NCBI GenBank assembly: GCA_009911065.1
Contig: QXWR01000015.1
Span: 37,430-101,429, forward strand
Origin: Clostridiaceae bacterium
GTDB taxonomy: Bacteria > Bacillota > Clostridia > Lachnospirales > Lachnospiraceae
Length of the DNA stretch: 64,000 nucleotides
Reading direction: 5' to 3'
Shown: positions 35,366-44,002 of the stretch, in pieces
Layout of the letters: every line of letters starts with the position of its first letter
Position numbering within the stretch: position 1 is the stretch's first letter
Made by a program: the position numbers and the translations under genes
Notes under the pieces: model-generated
What the model was told of the DNA's origin: nothing
The model's input: the letters and a program-made list of their open reading frames with translations, nothing else
Databases searched by the model: none

Positions 35366-35468
35366 GCAGGATTGATGAGCTGGCTTTTTATACAGGGCAG
35401 GGGAGGACACAATGGAGAGGAGTCTTAAACAGACACACTCTAGCGTTCCCTGCCGCTGTGGTAATTGG

Positions 35469-36806
35469 TTAATGGCTGCTTGATTTTACGTCTTTCATAT
35501 ACATGAATAGACAAAGAAACACTAACAGGGTTTCGACAACAGGTTGTGCTGCAATCACACCATTCAGTTTCCAAAAATAATTCAAAATGATTACTCCTGG
35601 AATAAAAAACACAGCATTTCTTAAGAGGGTAATGATTAGTGATTGAAAGGCTTTTCCCAATGCCTGAAAATAACTTGTGATTATATTGATAATACCAACC
35701 ATTGGAGCAGACAGACAAAGAATGCTCAAAAAGTAGCTGGTTTGTTCAATTAAAAGAGGGTCTTGCAGGAATATAGCGGCAAGTGATTTTCCCCAAAATA
35801 CAAATGTAATCGTAAATACCGCTCCTATTATAATTCCGTATAGGGCTGTATATTTTACAATATCAAACATTCGCTTTATCTCATTTCCTCCAAAGCAATA
35901 ACCTACTAAAGGCGCCACGCCTTGGGATAATCCTACTGACAACAAAATTGGAATCATGTTAAGTTTATATGCAATTCCATAGGAGGCTACTGCGTCAGAA
36001 CCGTAAATGCTGATATAGTTGTTGAGCACAATATTGGAAACGCTCATAAGCACCGTAATGAGAGCGCCTGGAATCCCGATACTTACAACATGATGAACCA
36101 TGGTTTTCGTTGGCAAAAAGCGTTTTGGAGACAATGGCACAAGTGGATTTCCTTTATACTCTTCACGAATCATAGAGATAATATAATAAATTGTGGCCAG
36201 TACAAAGCCTATAGATGTGGCTAGAGCTGCTCCTGCAGTTCCCCATTTCAAGATGACGATAAAAACATAATCCAATATTATGTTAGCTGCATTTCCAAGC
36301 ATCAATCCAACTGTGCTTTCTTTAATCAAACCAACAGAACGGAACAAATGAACAAACCCATTTGCCAGCATTATAAAAGGGGAACCAATGAAAATCCATT
36401 TGAGATAATCGCAGGTATAAGTAAGGTTATCTGCGTCTGCGCCAGATATTTTTGCTATTGTCTGCAAAAATATCAGTCCCAAAACTAGGGTAATAATGCC
36501 TGCAATAACCATGGCATAAAAACAAAAATTCATAGTTGTGCCGGCTTCTGTTTTCTTCTCTTCTCCCAATAATCTGGCAATTACACTGCTGCCTCCCATT
36601 CCAAAAATACAGGCAATGGACATAATAATCAGCAATATTGGCGCACACAATGTTACTGCGGCAATGGTTGCAGGTTCTTTTGTCAACGAGACAAAAAACG
36701 TGTCGGCAATATTATAAATCAGGGTTGTAAGCTGCCCCAGCATAGCAGGTAATCCAACTCTCATAATTGCTTTGGAAATGTTTTTTTCTTCAAAAACAGA
36801 TGGCAT
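35469..36806 (-). CDS. MATE-family multidrug/cation antiporter
   Basis: A 445-residue polytopic membrane protein with twelve predicted helices and the MATE family pattern: MLGQLTTLIYNIADTFFV near the start, GMGGSSVIARLLGE in loop 2-3, QGVAPLVGYCFGGNEIKRM in the second half, and an internal twofold repeat. MATE proteins export drugs or metabolites using Na+ or H+. It is transcribed divergently from the Crp/Fnr-type gene and their promoters overlap, so that regulator may control it (inference). Confidence 0.92.
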   Translation of the reverse strand: MPSVFEEKNISKAIMRVGLPAMLGQLTTLIYNIADTFFVSLTKEPATIAAVTLCAPILLIIMSIACIFGMGGSSVIARLLGEEKKTEAGTTMNFCFYAMVIAGIITLVLGLIFLQTIAKISGADADNLTYTCDYLKWIFIGSPFIMLANGFVHLFRSVGLIKESTVGLMLGNAANIILDYVFIVILKWGTAGAALATSIGFVLATIYYIISMIREEYKGNPLVPLSPKRFLPTKTMVHHVVSIGIPGALITVLMSVSNIVLNNYISIYGSDAVASYGIAYKLNMIPILLSVGLSQGVAPLVGYCFGGNEIKRMFDIVKYTALYGIIIGAVFTITFVFWGKSLAAIFLQDPLLIEQTSYFLSILCLSAPMVGIINIITSYFQALGKAFQSLIITLLRNAVFFIPGVIILNYFWKLNGVIAAQPVVETLLVFLCLFMYMKDVKSSSH

Positions 36807-36822
36807 ATTTTCGTTTCCTCCC

Positions 36823-36866
36823 TTGAATTTTTTTTCATTATATTGTAAAATTCAGTGGAAAAACAA
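36823..36866. promoter_or_regulatory. Overlapping divergent promoters, MATE and Crp/Fnr genes
   Basis: Plus strand: TTGAAT (36823-36828), 17 bases, TAAAAT (36846-36851). Minus strand: TTGTTT (36866-36861), 18 bases, TATAAT (36842-36837). The two promoters occupy the same 44 bases, so polymerase can serve only one at a time. Confidence 0.65.
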
Positions 36867-36894
36867 GACATATCTCCTGTTGGAGGAATGTTTC

Positions 36895-37521
36895 ATGGAA
36901 AAGATATATGATAAAAAGATTATGGAAGCCTTGGTTGCAAAAAGTAAATATCACGATGTACTTGACTCATTGGGCATAGATTTTTATTTGATAAAGTATG
37001 AAAAGGGAGAATTGGTGAGTTCCCCTTTTCAAGACGAAGTTTTATTTCAGATTGTGGAACAGGGTTCCATAGATATTTACTTCATTCGTGATGACGGTAC
37101 ATGTTATTCTCTGTCAAAAGGAACCACAAACTATTTTCTCGGAGATATGGACATTTTTTATCCAAGAAGTAACAATATTTATGCTGAGGCAGCGGAAAAA
37201 CTGACTTGCATTTCATTTTCCATAGAAAAGAATAGGGAAGCGCTTCTTTCCAATAACAGGTTTTTAAAGCTAATTTGCAATAGCCTTTCTTATAAAATAG
37301 GGACAATGACTGTCATGGATGCGGCTCCTGCCTCTCTTACAGAACGAGTTATGTCTTATATGAAATATAAATGCAAGAATGAAACTTTAAAAGGAATTGA
37401 GAAGTCTGCGTTTCATCTTCATTGCAGCGCCAGACAGCTTCAAAGAATTTTGAATCAAAGTGAAGCTGCTGGCTTGGTCAAAAAACTGGGAAAGGGGACA
37501 TACCAGCTTAGGATTTTTTAG
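36895..37521 (+). CDS. Crp/Fnr-family transcriptional regulator (YeiL-like)
   Basis: From ATG 36895 (GGAGG at 8 bases) a 208-residue protein with an N-terminal cyclic-nucleotide-binding-type beta-barrel (YEKGELVSSPFQDEVLFQIVEQGSIDIYFIRDDG...LGDMDIFYP) and a C-terminal winged helix (LTERVMSYMKYKCKN...FHLHCSARQLQRILNQSEAAGLVKKLGKGTYQL). The cAMP-contacting arginine motif is not evident, so the ligand is unknown. It is divergent from the MATE transporter, a common pairing of regulator and efflux pump. Confidence 0.88.
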   Translation: MEKIYDKKIMEALVAKSKYHDVLDSLGIDFYLIKYEKGELVSSPFQDEVLFQIVEQGSIDIYFIRDDGTCYSLSKGTTNYFLGDMDIFYPRSNNIYAEAAEKLTCISFSIEKNREALLSNNRFLKLICNSLSYKIGTMTVMDAAPASLTERVMSYMKYKCKNETLKGIEKSAFHLHCSARQLQRILNQSEAAGLVKKLGKGTYQLRIF

Positions 37522-37542
37522 AACAGGGAACACTTGCCATTT

Positions 37543-38130
37543 TTACAAGTCAAATATCAATTGAACTGCACACCAAATTAAAATCGCTGCCATGGTCAGG
37601 TTAAAGGGAAGATAATATTTTTTCAGCAGTTTTTGGAAAATGCCGCCAGCTGCAGCCCATGCAAGATTTCCTGCAAGGCCAATTCCAGTCAGCATAACAG
37701 CATGGAACAAAACATCCAATAAAGTCGCTTCATAGGGAAGCACATATCCAGTAAAAACCGTAATGGCATACAAAATAATTTTCACATTGACAAATTCCAG
37801 CAAAAATCCTTTAAAAAATGACATTTCCCTTCGTTCTTCTGCCTCTGGTTTACTGCGGGCCACATGAACAGCCAGATAAACAATATAGGCTGCTCCGGCA
37901 TATTTTAAAATGCCTGCTATAGATGGGACATATTTTGCAAGCTCATAGCAGAACAGGCCGCAAAGGAGCATTACACACAGAAAACCTGCTCCAATGCCAA
38001 GAAGAATGTCCTTGCCTTTTTTCCAGCCTTTTTGGCTGATTGCATAGAGTGCAACAATATTATTCGGTCCTGGCGTAAAGGCTGTTACCAGTGTATAGGG
38101 CAGATATGAAACAACGATAGTAAATAACAC
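37543..38130 (-). CDS. LysE/RhtB-family amino-acid exporter
   Basis: From GTG 38130, which follows AGGAGG by 7 bases, a 195-residue protein with about six membrane helices. The family signature TAFTPGPNNIVALYAISQKGWKKG lies in the first loop, followed by GIGAGFLCVMLLCGLFCY and YAGAAYIVYLAVHVA. Members export basic or neutral amino acids such as lysine, threonine or homoserine lactones. It is divergent from a LysR regulator, the classical lysE-lysG arrangement, so export is probably induced by accumulation of its substrate. The family cannot tell which amino acid. Confidence 0.9.
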   Translation of the reverse strand: MLFTIVVSYLPYTLVTAFTPGPNNIVALYAISQKGWKKGKDILLGIGAGFLCVMLLCGLFCYELAKYVPSIAGILKYAGAAYIVYLAVHVARSKPEAEERREMSFFKGFLLEFVNVKIILYAITVFTGYVLPYEATLLDVLFHAVMLTGIGLAGNLAWAAAGGIFQKLLKKYYLPFNLTMAAILIWCAVQLIFDL

Positions 38131-38178
38131 TTGAATCCCTCCTTTTTTATGTATATAATACATCTAAACAATAGGATA

Positions 38179-38214
38179 ATCAAATTGATATGTTAAAAGT
38201 TATACTTTTATAAT
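38179..38214 (+). promoter_or_regulatory. LysR gene promoter with overlapping LysR-type box
   Basis: TTGATA (38185-38190), 18 bases, TATAAT (38209-38214). The inverted repeat ATCAA-A-TTGAT at 38179-38189 overlaps the -35 and has the size of a LysR T-N11-A site, as expected for autoregulation and control of the divergent exporter. Confidence 0.6.
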
Positions 38215-38236
38215 ATTGAAGTATTGGGAGGGATTT

Positions 38237-39124
38237 ATGGAATTAAAATACCTGTATACGTTTTATGTGATTGTGGAAGAAGGGGGATTTACGAGAGCGG
38301 CCAAACGTTTGAATTATACTCAGTCCACGATTACATTCCAGATTGGACAATTAGAGCAGGAGCTTTCCATCCAACTTTTTGAGCGAATCGGACGGAAAAT
38401 GGTCTTGACCAAAGCAGGAGAAGGTTTGGTTCCCTATGTGGAGGAAGTTTTAAATTCTGTGGACAGACTTCGGAATTTTGAGGAGGATTTAACTTCATGG
38501 AAGGGGGATCTTCGAGTTGGTGTTGGGGAAACCATTTTGTCCTATAAACTTCCCCCTGTACTGAAAGCATTTCATGCACAGGCTCCCAACGCACGTCTTT
38601 TTTTGTGTTCCATGAATTGTTATGACATTCGAGATCAGTTAATGACCGGAGGACTTGACATTGGTGTTTTTTATCATGACATTGGAGGATTTGGGACAAG
38701 TCTGACAACCATTCCTATGAAAACGTATTCAATGGCATTGGTAGCCTCACCTGGGATCAAAGACCAATATTCTGATTTTATTACACCAGACCAGCAGATA
38801 CCAGTGCCATTTATCATCAATGAGCCAACCTGTATTTTCCGGCAAATTTTTGAACAGTATTTGAAGGAAAAATCGATTTTGCTGGATCATACCATAGAGT
38901 TGTGGAGTATACAGACAATCAAACAGCTGGTACAAAATGATGTGGGAATTACGTTCCTTCCAAGATTTGCCGTACAGGAGGATTTAAGCCAGGGAACTCT
39001 TGTGGAAATTCCAACGGAACTTTCCAATACTACCATTACAGCTGTATGCGGATACCATAAAAATAAATGGGTCAGCCCGCTGATGCAGTTGTTTTTAGGG
39101 TTATGTTCTGAAATAGATAAATAA
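38237..39124 (+). CDS. LysR-family transcriptional regulator
   Basis: From ATG 38237 (GGGAGGG just before) a 295-residue protein with the LysR helix-turn-helix (ELKYLYTFYVIVEEGGFTRA AKRLNYTQSTITFQI) and a two-lobe periplasmic-binding-like effector domain (GDLRVGVGETILSYKLPPVL...IGVFYHDIGG...VQNDVGITFLPRFAV). It is divergent from the LysE-type exporter with 106 bases between starts and a palindrome over its own -35. The obvious role is control of that exporter in response to its amino-acid substrate. Confidence 0.93.
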   Translation: MELKYLYTFYVIVEEGGFTRAAKRLNYTQSTITFQIGQLEQELSIQLFERIGRKMVLTKAGEGLVPYVEEVLNSVDRLRNFEEDLTSWKGDLRVGVGETILSYKLPPVLKAFHAQAPNARLFLCSMNCYDIRDQLMTGGLDIGVFYHDIGGFGTSLTTIPMKTYSMALVASPGIKDQYSDFITPDQQIPVPFIINEPTCIFRQIFEQYLKEKSILLDHTIELWSIQTIKQLVQNDVGITFLPRFAVQEDLSQGTLVEIPTELSNTTITAVCGYHKNKWVSPLMQLFLGLCSEIDK

Positions 39125-39126
39125 AT

Positions 39127-39156
39127 TGGCAGAAACCTTTTGGGTGGTTTCTGCCA
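39127..39156. terminator. Convergent hairpin, likely terminator
   Basis: TGGCAGAAACC (39127-39137) pairs perfectly with GGTTTCTGCCA (39146-39156). T-rich sequence follows only on the minus strand, so it best fits termination of minus-strand transcripts; for the LysR gene it is weaker. Confidence 0.6.
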
Positions 39157-39204
39157 GGGATAGCCTGATTTCTTAATAAAATTTGCTTCATAGAATACTT
39201 GCCA

Positions 39205-40875
39205 TTATATCTGGCGGAGGTGGAACGTCTTAACCAGCTGTTTCAATACATTCGCCTGAGCGCTAAGCTCCTGACTGGTAGCTGCGCTTTCCTCAGCAGT
39301 AGAAGAATTGGTCTGGACAACGTTGGTAATCTGTTGGATTTGATTTTGAATTTGTCCCACTGCTTTTGCCTGGGTTTGCGCATCCATGGCTATGCCATTG
39401 ATGGTTTTCACGATTTCATGAGCGCCAGATACCACGCTTTCCAGCTGCTTACCAGTGGCATCCGCAATTTGCGTTCCCTGATTTACAGCGGCAATGGACC
39501 GTCGAATCAGTACCGAGGTAGATTGGGATGCCTCTGCGCTCTTGGCTGCCAGGTTGCGGACTTCATCGGCAACCACAGCAAATCCTTTGCCTGCTGCGCC
39601 GGCGCGGGCCGCCTCGATTGCCGCATTCAAAGCAAGGATATTAGTCTGGAAGGCAATATCTTCAATGGTTTTGATAATTTTCTCAATCTCATTGGAACTG
39701 TTGGTAATCTCTCCCATAGCAGTTATCATTTCCTGCATTTTTTGGTTTCCCTCAGTAAGCTGACTGCCCATTCCATCCGCCTGTTCCCGGGCATGTTGGA
39801 CATTTTCGGCAGTCTGTCGGACACTGTCTGTTACAGAGGACATGGTATCCTGCAATTCTTCCACAGCGCCCGTCTGTTCCACAGAACCTTGGCTTAGAGC
39901 CTGAGAAGCGGTGGCCATCTGATCTGCTCCGCCAGACACATATTCTGCACTGGAGATAATCTGCCCCATAGTGGAATTGAGTCTTTCAAGAATATCATTT
40001 AAGGAGGTTCGAATGGAAGCAAAATCACCGACATATTCCTGGGTAATCTGTAATGTCAAATCACCTCCGGAAATGGCTTCCAACATACTAGATATTTCTC
40101 CGATATAGTCTCTTAGGCGGTTAATGGTATGGTAAAAACTTTTCGTCAGGATTCCAATTTCATCATTGGAATCCATTCCCACAGTTATGGTTGTCTCCTG
40201 ATTCAGTCCAAAATCTCCCTGTTCCAAGCTCTGTGCAAGCATGGTCAAATGGGCGAGTGGATTGGAAACAGTCTTTCTAATATAAGCTCCAATGATCAAA
40301 ATTCCGATTATTATCAGGACAACGCCAGCTAAACAAGAATACACAATGGTCAGCCCAATTTGCTGCAAGGCGGAAGACATGGAGATTCCAGCAAAAATCA
40401 GACCGTCAATCTGGCCGTTGGCATCGTATGTAGGAACATATGAGCAAAGATGCTCCTCATTCAAAATAGTGGTCTGCCCCACATAGCTTTTGCCCTGTTC
40501 CAGCACGATCTTGGCAACATCCCCGGAGAGACGGGTACCTACAGCTCTCTGCCCGTTCTGTTGGATGGTGGTGTACTTCCGCTCATCCCCGTAAAAAATC
40601 GTAAACTCACAGTTCATTTCCCTCTTGAGTTCATCTAAAAACGCTGTCTTGTCTTCCTCGCCAGAGTAGGTGGACAACTCATGGGCCAGCACATTCGTAC
40701 CGTTTACACATTGGTCTTGCATCATGGACATGGTGAGACGGTAAAACATCATTACACATAGCACTACAACCAGGGTAATGCTTACCCCCAGCATGGCTGC
40801 AACCAGGTTTCCAACCTTGCGGCCAATATGTTTGATTTTTTGTCCATTGTTTTCATTGTGCATTACGAGTTCCAT
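39205..40875 (-). CDS. Methyl-accepting chemotaxis protein
   Basis: From ATG 40875 (AGGAG at 9 bases) a 556-residue chemoreceptor. It has helix 1 at about residues 22-45 and an extracytoplasmic single-Cache-like sensor at about 46-172 ([42 protein letters not shown]). Helix 2 at about 173-199 leads into a HAMP linker and the signalling domain, with the conserved tip [20 protein letters not shown] and [15 protein letters not shown]. The sensor ligand is unknown. No other chemotaxis gene is near, so it is an isolated receptor. An in-frame start at 40992 would lie upstream of the visible -10 and palindrome region. Confidence 0.94.
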   Translation of the reverse strand: MELVMHNENNGQKIKHIGRKVGNLVAAMLGVSITLVVVLCVMMFYRLTMSMMQDQCVNGTNVLAHELSTYSGEEDKTAFLDELKREMNCEFTIFYGDERKYTTIQQNGQRAVGTRLSGDVAKIVLEQGKSYVGQTTILNEEHLCSYVPTYDANGQIDGLIFAGISMSSALQQIGLTIVYSCLAGVVLIIIGILIIGAYIRKTVSNPLAHLTMLAQSLEQGDFGLNQETTITVGMDSNDEIGILTKSFYHTINRLRDYIGEISSMLEAISGGDLTLQITQEYVGDFASIRTSLNDILERLNSTMGQIISSAEYVSGGADQMATASQALSQGSVEQTGAVEELQDTMSSVTDSVRQTAENVQHAREQADGMGSQLTEGNQKMQEMITAMGEITNSSNEIEKIIKTIEDIAFQTNILALNAAIEAARAGAAGKGFAVVADEVRNLAAKSAEASQSTSVLIRRSIAAVNQGTQIADATGKQLESVVSGAHEIVKTINGIAMDAQTQAKAVGQIQNQIQQITNVVQTNSSTAEESAATSQELSAQANVLKQLVKTFHLRQI

Positions 40876-40958
40876 GATAATTCGCTCCTGATTCATTATT
40901 GATTGGTGATTTGTACCATTCCCCTTAAAGAATCCTTCTTTCGGGTGTTGGTGTGTTA

Positions 40959-40990
40959 GGTCTGCAAATATAACATTATAGTAGTAGACC
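40959..40990. promoter_or_regulatory. Palindrome over the chemoreceptor promoter
   Basis: GGTCTGC at 40959-40965 and GTAGACC at 40984-40990 form the ends of a 32-bp near-palindrome whose centre contains TATAA-TG-TTATA, including the minus-strand TATAAT. The -35 is poor, so activator control is possible. Confidence 0.45.
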
Positions 40991-41165
40991 ATAAACTTTA
41001 TTCACTATATCATAAATTTTCTGGAAAGGGAAGTTCATCTTTATATGGATTTACTAGGAAAAGTTTAAAAATTCTGAAAAAAGCAATTAATTTCTGGTTA
41101 TATTTCCGATTGCTTATTTCTGCGGGTAGTGAGCCAATTTAACGTGGCTGGCAGGATAGTTTTTC

Positions 41166-41194
41166 TGGCAATTTGTACCTGCTTGTGTTATACT
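41166..41194 (+). promoter_or_regulatory. Extended -10 promoter of znuACB
   Basis: TATACT at 41189-41194 has an upstream TGT, giving an extended -10. The -35 at 41166-41171 (TGGCAA) is weak. Confidence 0.5.
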
Positions 41195-41229
41195 ATTGGC
41201 TGGGAAAAAATTCTGACAACGGAGGGTTT

Positions 41230-42342
41230 ATGAGACGGATTGGAAAGACAATCCTTTGGGCAGAGTATGCCAAAAGAAGATTTGGAATCGGTCTGTGCCT
41301 GATTTTGTGTGGGATCGGGCTGGCAGCTGTTTTACTGTCCGGCTGCGGACCGAAAAGCAGACCAAAGACAACAACCGATCTAAAATATGAAGAAAGGGAA
41401 AACAGGGAAAGGCTAAAGGTAGTGACCACTGTGTTTCCCTATTATGATTTTGTCCGTCAGATTGCCGGGGACCGGGTGGAACTGACTTTAGTGGTACCGG
41501 CAGGCATGGACAGCCATTCTTTTGAACCGACGCCGGCAGACATGCGAACCATACAGGAGGCAGATGTGCTGATCTGCAATGGGGGAGAGATGGAGCGCTG
41601 GCTGTCCCAGGCTTTGGAGGCAGTGGACATTGGCTCTATGACCGTAGTCCGCATGATGGATTATGTGGACGTGGTGGAGGAAGAATGGGTGGAGGGAATG
41701 GAAAGGCAGGAGCATGATCACGGGGATCATGGAGAAGAGGAGAGGGTTTATGAACCCCATGACAAATATGAAGAAATTCACACAGACCAGGATGGAGACC
41801 ATAAAGGGATAGAATATGACGAGCATATTTGGACATCTCCTCGAAATGCCATGATTTTGGCAGAAGCCATAGGAGAGGTATTAAAGGAGCAGGACCCCAA
41901 AAGAATGGCAGAGTATCAGAGGAACACTGCCGCATATCTTCAAGAACTGGAAGAAATTGACAACAAGATGCAAGATGTGGTCAAAGAACAGAAGAGGAAC
42001 CAGATTATCATAGGAGATAAGTTTCCGTTCCGGTATCTGGCAGAAGATTATGGGTGGGATTATAAGGCCGCATTTACCGGATGCAGCACAGATACAGAGC
42101 CAAGCGCCCGGACCATTGCCTATTTGATTGACAAAGTAAAAGAGGAGAAGATTCCAGTGATCTATTATCTGGAACTTAGCAGTCCCCGGGTGGCGGAAAT
42201 CATCGGGGAGGAGACGGGGGCCAAACCGCTTTTGCTCCATTCCTGCCATAACGTAACCCGAAGAGAGTTTGAATCCGGAGTTACCTATGTGAAGCTGATG
42301 GAGCAGAATGTGGAAAATCTGAGAAAAGGATTGGTTGAATGA
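41230..42342 (+). CDS. znuA: Zinc ABC transporter substrate-binding lipoprotein
   Basis: From ATG 41230 (GGAGGG just before) a 370-residue lipoprotein with lipobox LLSGC, lipidated Cys at residue 39. The cluster A-I fold begins at KVVTTVFPYYDFVRQIAGD and carries the metal His in DSHSFEPTP, then DEHIWTSPRNAM and a late conserved region ending in SCHNVT. Between the first and second metal ligands lies a long His/Asp/Glu-rich loop (HDHGDHGEEE and following), the hallmark of zinc rather than manganese binders. Its stop overlaps the ATPase start by four bases. No Zur box is seen. Confidence 0.93.
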   Translation: MRRIGKTILWAEYAKRRFGIGLCLILCGIGLAAVLLSGCGPKSRPKTTTDLKYEERENRERLKVVTTVFPYYDFVRQIAGDRVELTLVVPAGMDSHSFEPTPADMRTIQEADVLICNGGEMERWLSQALEAVDIGSMTVVRMMDYVDVVEEEWVEGMERQEHDHGDHGEEERVYEPHDKYEEIHTDQDGDHKGIEYDEHIWTSPRNAMILAEAIGEVLKEQDPKRMAEYQRNTAAYLQELEEIDNKMQDVVKEQKRNQIIIGDKFPFRYLAEDYGWDYKAAFTGCSTDTEPSARTIAYLIDKVKEEKIPVIYYLELSSPRVAEIIGEETGAKPLLLHSCHNVTRREFESGVTYVKLMEQNVENLRKGLVE

Positions 42343-43106
42343 AGCCATTTATTGTATGTGAGCATGTGGACTTTGGATATGAGAACCAGGATGCAGTGAC
42401 CGATTTGAGTTTGGAGATTTATCCTGGAGATTATCTTTGCATTGTGGGGGCAAACGGTTCCGGAAAGAGTACTTTGATTAAAGGCTTTTTGGGATTGCTT
42501 CCTCCCACGTCCGGGACTCTTTTGGTGGCGGAGGAGCTGCGCAGAGGGGGAATCGGTTATCTGCCTCAGCAGACTGCCGCCCAAAAGGATTTTCCGGCAA
42601 CGGTCAACGAAGTGGTGCTGTCCGGGACTTTGGGCCGAAGGGGAAATCTTCCTTTTTATTCCAGGGAGGAGAAAAAGCTGGCAGAAAGAAGCATGGAAAG
42701 GCTGGGAATCTGGAATTTGAGAAGAAAATGTTATAGGGATTTGTCTGGGGGGCAGCAGCAGCGGGTTTTGATTGCCCGCGCTCTCTGTGCCACAGAGCAA
42801 ATGCTGATTCTGGACGAGCCGATCACCGGGCTGGACCCGTCGGGGATTCAAAAATTGTATCATTTGATTCGGGAATTGAACCAGAAGGATGAGATTACTA
42901 TTGTTATGGTGTCCCACGATATTCGAAATGTGGTTTCCCAGGCAGACAAGATTCTTCATATGCAGCAGCGGGCGCTTTTTTATGGAACGGTGGAGGACTA
43001 TGTGGAAAGCATGGCAGGACGGGAGTTTTTAGGACAGGAGGAAAATGAGCGGGTGTGCGGCGTCTGCGGCAGAAAATATGACAGACCAGAGGGGAGAAGC
43101 ATATGA
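42339..43106 (+). CDS. znuC: Zinc ABC transporter ATP-binding protein
   Basis: A 255-residue ABC ATPase with Walker A GANGSGKSTLIKG, Q-loop YLPQQTA, signature LSGGQQQRVLIARAL, Walker B MLILDEP and switch-region VMVSHDI. It energises uptake through the permease encoded next. An ATGA overlap joins it to znuA and another to znuB. A short C-terminal extension holds CGVCGRKYDRPEG with two closely spaced Cys, a possible extra metal site that is not part of the core ATPase. Confidence 0.93.
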   Translation: MKPFIVCEHVDFGYENQDAVTDLSLEIYPGDYLCIVGANGSGKSTLIKGFLGLLPPTSGTLLVAEELRRGGIGYLPQQTAAQKDFPATVNEVVLSGTLGRRGNLPFYSREEKKLAERSMERLGIWNLRRKCYRDLSGGQQQRVLIARALCATEQMLILDEPITGLDPSGIQKLYHLIRELNQKDEITIVMVSHDIRNVVSQADKILHMQQRALFYGTVEDYVESMAGREFLGQEENERVCGVCGRKYDRPEGRSI

Positions 43107-43924
43107 GAATGATTTTGGAAATGTTATCCTATCCTTTTTTGGTACGAGCCCTTTTGGGGGGAATGCTGGTATCTTTGTGCGCGGCGCTCTTGGGCGTAAG
43201 TCTGGTATTGAAGCGATATTCTATGATCGGAGACGGATTGTCCCATGTGTCTTTTGGCGCTTTGTCTATGGCTGTGGCAGTAGGATGGTCGCCGCTTGTA
43301 ATCTCCATTCCGGTTGTCACGCTGGCCGCCTTTTTTCTTCTTAGGATTACAGAGAACGGGAAAGTGAAAAGCGATGCCGCCATAGCTATGATTTCTGCAT
43401 CAGCCCTTGCAATGGGAATTGTAGTAACATCCCTTACCACTGGAATGAATACAGATGTGAGCAGCTATATGTTTGGCAGCATTCTTGCCATGAGCCGACA
43501 GGATGTGATTTTGGGAGGCATTTTGTCTGTGGTGGTCCTTTGCCTGTTTGTGTTCTGCTATAATAAAATTTTTGCCGTTACCTTTGATGAGAGCTTTGCC
43601 AAAGCCACGGGGGTTCAAGTAAAGTTTTATAACATTCTGATTGCGGTTTTGACTGCTGTGACGATTGTGCTGGGGATGCGGATGATGGGCGCCATGCTGA
43701 TTTCCAGCCTGATTATTTTTCCGGCTCTTACTGCCATGAGAGTGTTTAAAAGTTTCCGCGGTGTGGTGGTGTGTTCCGGTGTGCTGTCCGCCGTGTGTTT
43801 TTGTGTGGGCATGGCTGCGTCTTACGGTCTGTCCATACCAGCGGGAGCCAGTGTGGTTCTGGTGAATTTGGCTGTATTTGGCGTGTTTACGGCAATTTCA
43901 CGATGGAATCATTTTGGCCGGTGA
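43103..43924 (+). CDS. znuB: Zinc ABC transporter permease
   Basis: A 273-residue integral membrane protein of the ABC-3 (ZnuB/MntB) family with eight or so helices. It shows family features AALLGVSLVLKRYSMIGDGLSHVSFGALSMA near the start, DESFAKATGVQVKFYNILIAVLTAVTIVLGMRMMGAMLISSLIIFPALTAM in the second half and GLSIPAGASVVLVNLAVFG at the end. It overlaps znuC by four bases. Together with the lipoprotein and ATPase it forms a complete high-affinity zinc importer. Confidence 0.94.
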   Translation: MRMILEMLSYPFLVRALLGGMLVSLCAALLGVSLVLKRYSMIGDGLSHVSFGALSMAVAVGWSPLVISIPVVTLAAFFLLRITENGKVKSDAAIAMISASALAMGIVVTSLTTGMNTDVSSYMFGSILAMSRQDVILGGILSVVVLCLFVFCYNKIFAVTFDESFAKATGVQVKFYNILIAVLTAVTIVLGMRMMGAMLISSLIIFPALTAMRVFKSFRGVVVCSGVLSAVCFCVGMAASYGLSIPAGASVVLVNLAVFGVFTAISRWNHFGR

Positions 43925-44002
43925 GAACATCACAAAAAGAGCAAAGCAGGATGAAGGGAAATGTCTGGCTGCGCTCTTGGACAAAAGGGAGGAAATGTAG
44001 AA

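Larger units (their letters stand above)
40876..41229. other. Divergent intergenic region MCP / znuA
   Basis: This 354-base stretch has no gene. It holds a TATAAT for the MCP gene (minus strand, inside the palindrome at 40959-40990) and an extended -10 promoter for znuA at 41166-41194. No Zur-type palindrome is recognisable. Confidence 0.5.

Noticed and set aside
39199..39897. 232-codon plus-strand open frame
   Set aside because: Antisense to the conserved signalling domain of the chemoreceptor; no ribosome site and no recognisable protein pattern.
41100..41229. Zur box before znuA
   Set aside because: No palindrome resembling a Zur site could be found in the promoter region.
42285..42959. 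224-codon minus-strand open frame
   Set aside because: Antisense to znuC.
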